Below, piece after piece: positions 5,634-11,386 of a DNA stretch of 11,386 nucleotides. Every line of letters begins with the position of its first letter. Position 1 is the first letter of the stretch. Source of the stretch: Chloroflexota bacterium (GTDB lineage Bacteria > Chloroflexota > Ktedonobacteria > Ktedonobacterales > Ktedonobacteraceae); contig JAJZEJ010000677.1 in NCBI GenBank assembly GCA_021828635.1, positions 1-11,386 of the forward strand. Direction: 5' to 3'. The notes below the pieces were generated by a model, which did no database searches, was not told where the DNA came from, and saw only the letters and a program-made list of their open reading frames with translations. Made by a program: the position numbers and the translations under genes.

Positions 5634-7430
5634 ATGGTTCAGCCTTATTCTCTACGGCGTTCCACCTTCCTCATTTCCTGTGCGGTTCTTCTCGTTTTCT
5701 TGCTGTCTCTCGTCCCAAATGTAAAGGTGAGAGCCGCAACAACCACATCTCTTGCAGGAGCAAGGCCAGCTAATAGTCCAAGTTCTCTCATGCCTCCTCT
5801 GTGGGGAGGACAAAACTGTGATACCAATCATGATCCAGGTTCGCACGTAGTCGGTACCTTCCAGGGAATCAGCTCTTGTATCGGCCCTACTTCCAATCCA
5901 GATCCTGACATACCAGAATATCTTGGTGGTAAACCAATTCTTTTAGAATGGGAATGTGTCGAGTTAGTAATGCGATATATGCTTCTTGTAGATGGTATTA
6001 CTCCTTATATCTCACTAGGCGGAAAGGATGTTGTTCCTAATTATCCAGGGGGTCATGGACTCGTTGTTGAAGATAACCCTGCAATTGGGATAATGCCACA
6101 ACCAGGGGATATTATAAGCTTTGGGCCAGTTCCAAAGAACCCTAATGGTCATGTTGCAATCGTTGCTAGCGTTAACCTGGATTCAAGTGGTACAGGAACT
6201 ATTGGGATTTTCCAGCAGAATTTTATTCTCAATAATGGAACACCTGTAGCCTTCCTTCTGCTCAATGTAAATAATTGGAATATCACAAACACCTCTCCCA
6301 CATACATCTCCACTGGGCTGGGTCAGGTAACAGAATGGCTGCATAGTACGTATGTAGTAACAACTACTCAAACACACAACCCTGTCACTATCGACAACGT
6401 CGATGGGCATATGGAAGCCTTTCAGGTTGGTAGCAATGGGCAGTTGTATCATAACTGGGAGGATCTATCCGGCAACTGGTCGGGCTGGCAATCGTTGGGT
6501 GGCAATTGGCCGGGTCAGCCTGCTGTGGCTGTGGACGCCAATGGGCGGGTAAACATCTTCATCGTTGGTAACTTAGGGCCAACCGGAGCCACGCTCTTCC
6601 ACGCCTGGCAGCAGAATCCGGGCGATAGCAGCAGCTACACCGGATGGCAACCAATGGCAGGTAACTGGCCCATTGGAACGCCCGCTGTGACACAGAATTT
6701 GAACGGCGGACTAGAAGTGTTTATGCGTGGATTGGATAGCAACCTGTACCATGCTCATGAAGCCGTACCAGGCGCTGGCGATAACAACTACACAACCTGG
6801 CAGCCAATGGGAGATTATGGCTGGAATACCGATCCGGTTGTTGCCAACAATCAGGACGGCACAATGCAGGTCTTTATGGTTGGTGGAGATACCCAACTCT
6901 ACTATGACCAGGAGAATCCAGATAGTACATGGTCGGGCTGGCAATCGCTAGGCGGGTCGTGGCCGCGTGAACCGGCAGTGACGTTGAACGATCAAGGCGA
7001 ACTTGAGGTATTCATTTCAGGCAATCAAGGCCCTAATGGAGCCACGCTCTTCCATTCATGGCAGAGTAGTCCAGGCAGTTCCACCTGGGTCATGAATCAA
7101 TCTGGCGGTTGGTATGGACTTTCTGGCACGTGGTCGGCTGGCATACCTACGGTGGCAAAGAATGTCAATAATACAATGGATGTATTCTTGCCGTGCTTTG
7201 GCAATCTACCGCCATTGTGCCATGATTATGAAGCTCCCAATGGTGGATGGTCTGGACAACAAGCGATACGTGGGGAATGGCCGGGTGATGCTTCATCTAC
7301 TATCAACCTTCCAGGTGGCATTGAGCTATTCATGTTAGGTACGACCGGGCAAGTTTATCATGCATGGCAGAATAACGCCGGTGATAGTTCAAGCTATAGC
7401 AACTGGTATACGCTAGGTACGCCGCAATAA
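5634..7430 (+). CDS. Secreted CHAP-like hydrolase with seven-bladed PLL/DUF346-type lectin propeller
   Basis: 598 aa from ATG 5634, chosen over the in-frame TTG 5604 because AAGGA lies 8 nt upstream and the N-terminus becomes a classical signal peptide (LRR, hydrophobic core LISCAVLLVFLLSLV, likely cleavage after VRA near residue 34). Residues about 95-200 resemble a CHAP/NlpC-P60-like fold: ECVELV (candidate nucleophile Cys108), PQPGDIISFG, NGHVAIV (His173) and IFQQN (Asn196). Such domains cut peptidoglycan amide bonds. From about residue 257 to the end are seven repeats of the type G-x-hydrophobic-E-V-F-x-x-G...LYHxW...W, as in PLL-like fucose-binding and DUF346 propellers. It is probably exported to act on cell walls while the propeller binds glycan. 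Blades 1-2 and 4-5 are near copies. The CHAP half is AT-richer than the propeller. Propeller and signal are strong calls; the catalytic assignment is moderate. Confidence 0.75.
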   Translation: MVQPYSLRRSTFLISCAVLLVFLLSLVPNVKVRAATTTSLAGARPANSPSSLMPPLWGGQNCDTNHDPGSHVVGTFQGISSCIGPTSNPDPDIPEYLGGKPILLEWECVELVMRYMLLVDGITPYISLGGKDVVPNYPGGHGLVVEDNPAIGIMPQPGDIISFGPVPKNPNGHVAIVASVNLDSSGTGTIGIFQQNFILNNGTPVAFLLLNVNNWNITNTSPTYISTGLGQVTEWLHSTYVVTTTQTHNPVTIDNVDGHMEAFQVGSNGQLYHNWEDLSGNWSGWQSLGGNWPGQPAVAVDANGRVNIFIVGNLGPTGATLFHAWQQNPGDSSSYTGWQPMAGNWPIGTPAVTQNLNGGLEVFMRGLDSNLYHAHEAVPGAGDNNYTTWQPMGDYGWNTDPVVANNQDGTMQVFMVGGDTQLYYDQENPDSTWSGWQSLGGSWPREPAVTLNDQGELEVFISGNQGPNGATLFHSWQSSPGSSTWVMNQSGGWYGLSGTWSAGIPTVAKNVNNTMDVFLPCFGNLPPLCHDYEAPNGGWSGQQAIRGEWPGDASSTINLPGGIELFMLGTTGQVYHAWQNNAGDSSSYSNWYTLGTPQ

Positions 7431-7512
7431 GCGGTAGCCAGGATTGTAAAAGTAGCCGGAGGCATTCCTGCTCTTCATAATCGGCATCCGCTCTAAAAAA
7501 TGAAAAGCTTGG

Positions 7513-7557
7513 ACAGCAACGTTTCTAACTGCCCTGAGAAGCGTTGCTGTTTTTTTC
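7513..7557 (+). terminator. Intrinsic terminator after the CHAP-lectin gene
   Basis: Left arm 7513-7526 (ACAGCAACGTTTCT) pairs with 7537-7550 over 14 bp with one G-U wobble and a 10-nt loop, and is followed by a seven-T run (7550-7556). It lies 83 nt past the stop at 7430. This is a textbook rho-independent terminator. Confidence 0.93.
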
Positions 7558-7594
7558 TTGCACCTTCTACGCTCACTTTGCGCTCAAACAAAGA

Positions 7595-7625
7595 CTTAGA
7601 TTGTTGCCTTCTAAGCCTTTTTTTT
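7595..7625 (+). terminator. Weak second hairpin with T-run
   Basis: CTTAGA (7595-7600) and TCTAAG (7610-7615) form a 6-bp AT-rich stem with a 9-nt loop. Two bases later come eight T (7618-7625). It may be a backup terminator in tandem with 7513-7557, insulating the exporter promoter just downstream. Confidence 0.4.
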
Positions 7626-7643
7626 GACTCACCCGTCTTAACG

Positions 7644-7672
7644 TTGACGTGAACGTCAATTTATGGTATGGT
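7644..7672 (+). promoter_or_regulatory. Promoter overlapped by a perfect palindromic operator
   Basis: TTGACGT-GA-ACGTCAA (7644-7659) is a perfect 7-bp inverted repeat with a 2-bp centre. Its left arm doubles as a -35 (TTGACG, 5 of 6 matches); 17 nt later lies TATGGT (7667-7672, 4 of 6) as -10. A dimeric regulator bound here would cover the -35 and spacer. MerR-, TetR- or ArsR-type factors are possible; the ArsR-like gene at 9749 is the nearest candidate. The predicted start of transcription, near 7679, argues against translation from the ATG at 7668. Confidence 0.6.
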
Positions 7673-7784
7673 TGTTGTAAGGAAAATTTATGACAGTTAC
7701 CACAGCATAGTAAGAGCTTATTCACTCCTCAACAAAGCTCGCATTTCCGTTAAAAGCAAACGAAAGGGAACAAAAGAAAACATC

Positions 7785-9548
7785 ATGGCAACTGATTTTG
7801 AACGGAAAGAGCAGCGGATCTCACGCAAGGATAGACCCGTCAGTCCAGCATACAAATGGATTGCGCTCTCCAACACCACACTCGGCGTATTGATGGCCAG
7901 TATCGATGCCAGCATCGTGCTGATCTCGCTACCTGCCATCTTCAACGGCATCCACATCAACCCGCTCGCGCCAGGTGAAACAAACTACTTCCTGTGGATT
8001 CTACTCGGTTACATGGTCGTCACGACCACGCTACTGGTCACATTTGGACGTATTTCCGATATATTCGGACGTGTCCGCATGTATAATCTCGGTTTCCTGG
8101 TCTTTACGATTGGAAGTATTCTGCTGTGGCTCACGCCTGGTACAGGTAATACAGGCGCACTAGAATTGATCATCTTCCGCTTAATTCAAGGACTCGGCTC
8201 AGGTTTCCTTTTCGCCAATAGCACTGCTATTATTACCGATGCCTTTCCGGTCAACCAGCGCGGTCTAGCAATGGGCATCAACCAGATTGCGGCCATTCTC
8301 GGCTCCGTCATCGGCCTGATTCTCGGTGGTATCCTGGCTTACTTCGATTGGCGACTTGTCTTCCTGGTCAGTGTACCGGTTGGTATCGTTGGCACCATCT
8401 GGGCTTACTTGATGCTACGCGAAGTTGCAACCATTCGTGGCAACCAGAAAATCGACTGGGCTGGCAACATTACGTTTGCGATTGGCACAACGATTCTGCT
8501 GCTGGCAATCACTTACGGCATCGAGCCGTATGGTAACTCACCGACCGGTTGGAGCAATCCTCTGGTCATCGGTGGCCTCATCGGCGGCGTCGTGCTGCTA
8601 GCCGCCTTCATCTGGATTGAACGGCACGTCAAAGATCCGATGTTCCAACTCAATCTTTTTAGAATCCGCATGTTTGCGGCCGGTAACGCCAGTAGTTTTC
8701 TAGCGAGTATCGCACGCGGCGGTTTACAGTTCATGCTGGTGATCTGGCTTCAGGGCATCTGGCTACCATTGCACGGCTACAACTATGCGGTGACGCCACT
8801 CTGGGCTGGTATCTGCCTCCTGCCACTACTCGTCGGCTTCGTCTTAATGGGTCCGATTAGTGGCTGGCTCTCAGACCGCTTCGGGGCGCGTGTCTTCTCG
8901 ACAACGGGCATGGCAATTCAGGTTGTTTGTTTCTTGCTGCTAACGTTGCTACCAGCTGACTTCAACTATGTCATGTTTGCCGTGCTTCTTTTCTTCTTAG
9001 GTGTTGGTCAGGGCATGTTTGCCGCTCCAAATACCACATCGGTGATGAACAGCGTTCCGGCGGACCAGCGCGGTGCCGCTTCCGGTATGCGTGCAACCTT
9101 CCAGAATGGTGCCTCGCTGGTCAGCATCGGCATCTTCTTCAGCATCATCACGGCAGGTCTGGCTGCGACGTTGCCAACCGCACTCTTTAGTGGTTTGTCT
9201 CAGGCCAGTGTGCCAGCGACGGCGGCTCACCATATTGCCAGCTTGCCACCAACGGCTGCGCTCTTCGCTGCGTTTTTGGGCTACAACCCAATGGCAACTT
9301 TGCTACCAGCAAGCATTCTGCACGCCTTGCCAGCAGTCAATCAAGCTACCTTGCTGGGCAAGAGCTTCTTTCCTAACCTGATCGCACCGCCCTTCATGGT
9401 CGGCCTACATGGTGTCTTCTACCTATCAGCTGGCTTGTGCTTGATTGCTGCTATCGCCTCACTGCTCCGTGGCAAGCGATTCATCGCCGAAGATATGCCG
9501 TCTGATACGACTAATAAGACTAAAGAGGCTACACCCGTAGCGGACTAA
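7785..9548 (+). CDS. MFS transporter, DHA2 family (14-TM drug/proton antiporter type)
   Basis: 587-aa integral membrane exporter, probably a proton antiporter for small hydrophobic or toxic compounds. Family marks: MASIDASIVLISLPAI in the first helix (residues 37-52), motif A GRISDIFGRVRMY (88-100), RLIQGLGSG (132-140), and a motif C-like GINQIAAILGSVIGLILGG followed by DWRLVF (164-193). A second-half GRISDIFGR counterpart is GWLSDRFGAR, and QRGAASGMRATFQN lies further on. Length and helix pattern fit EmrB/QacA-like 14-helix proteins, with a long loop before the last helix. I choose ATG 7785 over the in-frame ATG 7668 because the extra 39 residues are polar, unlike the family, and begin upstream of the predicted transcript start. 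Its ribosome site (AAAGGGA, 15 nt away) is weak. Likely controlled through the operator at 7644-7659. Substrate unknown. Confidence 0.92.
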   Translation: MATDFERKEQRISRKDRPVSPAYKWIALSNTTLGVLMASIDASIVLISLPAIFNGIHINPLAPGETNYFLWILLGYMVVTTTLLVTFGRISDIFGRVRMYNLGFLVFTIGSILLWLTPGTGNTGALELIIFRLIQGLGSGFLFANSTAIITDAFPVNQRGLAMGINQIAAILGSVIGLILGGILAYFDWRLVFLVSVPVGIVGTIWAYLMLREVATIRGNQKIDWAGNITFAIGTTILLLAITYGIEPYGNSPTGWSNPLVIGGLIGGVVLLAAFIWIERHVKDPMFQLNLFRIRMFAAGNASSFLASIARGGLQFMLVIWLQGIWLPLHGYNYAVTPLWAGICLLPLLVGFVLMGPISGWLSDRFGARVFSTTGMAIQVVCFLLLTLLPADFNYVMFAVLLFFLGVGQGMFAAPNTTSVMNSVPADQRGAASGMRATFQNGASLVSIGIFFSIITAGLAATLPTALFSGLSQASVPATAAHHIASLPPTAALFAAFLGYNPMATLLPASILHALPAVNQATLLGKSFFPNLIAPPFMVGLHGVFYLSAGLCLIAAIASLLRGKRFIAEDMPSDTTNKTKEATPVAD

Positions 9549-9562
9549 CCACCCTCAAAAAC

Positions 9563-9644
9563 GTAGGGACCGGTTCACCGCGTCCGCCTTGCCCAAGCAT
9601 CTATCATGCCTAAGCGCGGGCGGACGCGGTGAACCGGTCCCTAC
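9563..9644. repeat. Perfect 26-bp inverted repeat, REP/MITE-like
   Basis: Arms 9563-9588 and 9619-9644 are exact reverse complements over 26 bp, beginning GTAGGGACCGGTTCACC and ending GGTGAACCGGTCCCTAC. The 30-nt loop contains a smaller GCAT/ATGC stem. It is far more GC-rich than its flanks and starts 15 nt after the exporter stop. It could end transcription in either direction or stabilise the mRNA 3' end. A dispersed palindromic element of the kind common in Chloroflexota genomes is plausible, but copy number cannot be seen here. Confidence 0.85.
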
Positions 9645-9675
9645 ATCAGCCTACACCCTCGAAAATCTCCGGCGC

Positions 9676-9704
9676 TTGACAGATCATGCTATCCTCTGTA
9701 TACT
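9676..9704 (+). promoter_or_regulatory. Sigma70-type promoter for the ArsR-like gene and second exporter
   Basis: TTGACA (9676-9681, perfect -35) is followed by a 17-nt spacer and TATACT (9699-9704, 5 of 6). It is the best promoter in the window. Transcription would start near 9711, about 38 nt before the ATG at 9749. Confidence 0.8.
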
Positions 9705-9748
9705 TTTCTATATCACATTGATCGAACGTTTCATGAGTATAAAATTTG

Positions 9749-10858
9749 ATGGACATCAAACAGATGAAAAAAGTGCAACCTGACTATTCTCCCTTATTCA
9801 CAGTCGAAATTGATGCTGGCCCGATCTACGAATTTCTGATCAGCCTGGATATTGTGTACGATACGTATCACGGCGATGAAACGTATGAGGCGGGGAAAGC
9901 ATGGTTCGCTAGCATGCGCTCAAAGGTATCAGCCGAGCTGCGTGCAGCAATGAGCGAACTGGACACTCTGGATTTTGGAGCTTTTGGTGGACATAAGGTC
10001 TGGTCAAACTTGACCGGGCTAGCCTACTCCTGTTCCGCACCGCGCGACATCCCCACATTCATTGAACAGGTGGAAGCTCTGACCCCTCTCGAAGTGCTAC
10101 TGCTTCTCTCAGGCTATTACCTGCGCGGTGTCCGTCGTGTAGTTCTCCCAGATCTCATCCTGCAAGCCGCTCAAGGCCAGAGCGAGGCGCAGCAACAACT
10201 CCGCGCTGCTTCGCCGACGTGGCAGAAGATTGTTCACGCGCTTTTTATCACTGACGCGGCTGAGTTGAAGAGCAGGCTGGTCTCCATCCTTACCCGTTGG
10301 TACACGGACGTGTTTCGTGACCTGGAAAGTCAGGTTGTCCCGCTACTTCTGCGTGATGCCCAGATGAAACGCGAACTGCTACCAACCATGTCGAACGAGC
10401 ATCTGATAGAGATGGCGACCAATGGTCTTGAGTTTCTCCCTGAGCCAGGCTACCACAAGGTGCTACTCATTCCGAGTTTTACGCTCCGACCCTGGATCAT
10501 CACGACTGCGTACCTCGATATGAAAATCTTCTACTACCCTCTCGCTGACGAGATTGTACAGCAAGGCCATTTTCCACCGGCCAATCTGCTGAGAATGTAC
10601 CGCGCATTAGCGGATGAGCGGCGCTTACGTATTCTCAAGTTCCTTGTTCAGCACGATACTGTTTCCTTACAAGAGGTCGCCGATGCGGTTGAAGTGACAA
10701 AATCAACGGCCCATCATCATCTTGCTACTTTGCGCACTGCCGGTCTGGTGCGTGTGTCCGATGCAGACAAAGGATACAGCCTACGCAAAGAAATGTTGCC
10801 CAATGTCTGGAAGACGCTCCAGGGATATCTACAGTTAGAAATGGACGCCAGTGTGTAA
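9749..10858 (+). CDS. ArsR-family winged-helix regulator with long N-terminal DUF5937-like region
   Basis: 369-aa predicted transcriptional regulator. The C-terminal part (about 283-350) is an ArsR/SmtB-type winged helix: MYRALADERRLRILKFL, then VSLQEVADAVEVTKSTAHHHLATLRTAGLV and a wing ending in GYSL. The N-terminal 280 residues lack a known metal site (no ELCVC motif) and resemble the extended region found in actinobacterial and Chloroflexota ArsR proteins (DUF5937 in my reading); it may bind a ligand or mediate dimerisation. Start choice is uncertain: TTG 9746, ATG 9749 and ATG 9764 are in frame, and none has a good Shine-Dalgarno. The strong promoter at 9676-9704 fits 9749. The next gene begins 18 nt after the stop, so the two are probably co-transcribed, which suggests control of drug or metabolite efflux. 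Helix-turn-helix assignment is secure; the N-terminal name and the effector are not. Confidence 0.85.
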   Translation: MDIKQMKKVQPDYSPLFTVEIDAGPIYEFLISLDIVYDTYHGDETYEAGKAWFASMRSKVSAELRAAMSELDTLDFGAFGGHKVWSNLTGLAYSCSAPRDIPTFIEQVEALTPLEVLLLLSGYYLRGVRRVVLPDLILQAAQGQSEAQQQLRAASPTWQKIVHALFITDAAELKSRLVSILTRWYTDVFRDLESQVVPLLLRDAQMKRELLPTMSNEHLIEMATNGLEFLPEPGYHKVLLIPSFTLRPWIITTAYLDMKIFYYPLADEIVQQGHFPPANLLRMYRALADERRLRILKFLVQHDTVSLQEVADAVEVTKSTAHHHLATLRTAGLVRVSDADKGYSLRKEMLPNVWKTLQGYLQLEMDASV

Positions 10859-10876
10859 TCACAAAGGAAAGAATCC

Positions 10877-11386
10877 ATGTCAACAATCAAAACAGACCAC
10901 AAGACCTCCTCGATTCAGCGCAACGTACCATTGTGGCGCAACTGGGATTATCTGCTCTTGTGGTCCGGCCAAGCCATTTCTTCGATTGGTTCGCAGCTTT
11001 CACAATTTGCCCTTCCACTCTTCGTCTTAGCCTTAACCGGCTCTCCTGTTTGGGCAGGTGTAGCTGGGGGGTTGAGAACAATACCGTATCTGTTCCTGAG
11101 TCTGCCAGCTGGTGCGCTAGTGGATCGCTGGAATCGCAAATGGATCATGCTCATCTGTGATAGTGTGCGTGCAATCTGTCTGGCAAGCATTCCCATCGCG
11201 GCCTTCATTGGCGCTCTTTCAGTACTTCAACTCTGCCTGGTATCTCTGCTCGAAGGCACGTGTTTTGTCTTCTTCAATGTTGCCGAAGTCGCCTGCTTGC
11301 CTCGTGTGGTCGCAAAGGAGCAGTTAAAGACAGCAGCATCGCTGCGTGAGACAACGGATAATGTTTCGTACACGCTCGGACCCTTT
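10877..11386 (+). CDS. MFS transporter, DHA3/EntS-like, N-terminal 170 residues (partial)
   Basis: Start of a 12-TM exporter that runs off the right edge, reading from ATG 10877 with AAAGGAA about 8 nt upstream. The sequence opens with a polar tail and then NWDYLLLWSGQAISSIGSQLSQFALPLFVLALTGSP (helix 1). Helix 2 leads into a motif A-like loop, GALVDRWNRKWIM (residues 79-91). EGTCFVFFNVAEVACLPRVV and LKTAASLRETTDNVSYTLGPF match the helix 4-5 region of MFS_3/EntS-like proteins. It follows the ArsR-like gene by 18 nt in the same direction, so it is probably regulated by it. This family exports siderophores, macrolides or other small molecules; the substrate cannot be told here. Confidence 0.9.
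   Translation, partial: MSTIKTDHKTSSIQRNVPLWRNWDYLLLWSGQAISSIGSQLSQFALPLFVLALTGSPVWAGVAGGLRTIPYLFLSLPAGALVDRWNRKWIMLICDSVRAICLASIPIAAFIGALSVLQLCLVSLLEGTCFVFFNVAEVACLPRVVAKEQLKTAASLRETTDNVSYTLGPF

Larger units (their letters stand above)
7431..7784. other. Intergenic region with terminators, promoter and operator
   Basis: No protein gene is recognised. From left to right it holds the strong terminator 7513-7557, a CACTTTGCGC motif at 7574-7583 resembling the heptamer cluster near 3600, a weak hairpin with a T-run (7595-7625), the palindromic operator with overlapping promoter (7644-7672), a six-codon ORF MTVTTA (7690-7710) behind AAGGAAAA, and the rest of the exporter leader. Confidence 0.6.

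Noticed and set aside
7668..7784. N-terminal 39-residue extension of the DHA2 exporter
   Set aside because: It would start upstream of the predicted transcript start, has no Shine-Dalgarno, and its polar sequence does not fit the family N-terminus, which begins naturally at ATG 7785.
9589..9783. 64-codon plus-strand frame across the inverted repeat and promoter
   Set aside because: It runs through the hairpin and a strong promoter, and its tail overlaps the ArsR start; no sign of coding selection.
10933..11208. Overlapping frames on both strands inside the second MFS gene
   Set aside because: They are out-of-frame shadows of the transporter reading from 10877, which alone shows family motifs.

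Overview
The window looks like a bacterial accessory region at about 50% G+C, most plausibly from a Ktedonobacteria-like Chloroflexota. The clues are an archaeal/Chloroflexi-style serine hydroxymethyltransferase, a SARP-type regulator fused to a P-loop ATPase, a helix-turn-helix protein fused through a membrane segment to a beta-propeller, and an ArsR regulator with a long N-terminal domain beside exporters. This assignment is inference from gene style only; no rRNA or tRNA is present.

Layout. 1-632 (minus): 5' part of glyA-like serine hydroxymethyltransferase, running off the left edge. 829-1282 (minus): remnant of a DNA methyltransferase that keeps the AdoMet-binding end, lacks the catalytic half and carries a one-base frameshift. 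1563-3353 (minus): SARP/BTAD-STAND-type regulator. 3354-3676: divergent intergenic region with hairpins, a family of CTTGCGC heptamers and a 9-codon ORF overlapping the next start. 3677-5317 (plus): HTH, membrane segment and kelch propeller, a candidate membrane-tethered regulator. 5634-7430 (plus): secreted CHAP-like hydrolase with a seven-bladed PLL/DUF346-like lectin propeller, ending at a strong intrinsic terminator. 7644-7672: promoter overlapped by a perfect palindrome. 7785-9548 (plus): 14-TM DHA2-family MFS exporter. 9563-9644: perfect 26-bp inverted repeat. 9676-9704: near-consensus sigma70-type promoter. 9749-10858 (plus): ArsR-family regulator with a long DUF5937-like N-terminal region, followed after 18 nt by a second MFS transporter (10877 to the right edge).

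How the parts may work together (inference). The SARP-ATPase and HTH-kelch genes form a divergent pair around a structured, repeat-bearing control region, and the HTH-kelch gene is followed by a secreted lectin-hydrolase. This suggests a surface-sensing and cell-wall module. The right third is an efflux module: an exporter under a palindromic operator, then an ArsR-type regulator co-transcribed with a second exporter. The most unusual elements are the HTH-TM-kelch architecture with an internal twin-arginine-like motif, the switch-like heptamer region ahead of it, and the composition break inside both propeller genes, where an AT-rich N-terminal module is joined to a GC-richer propeller.
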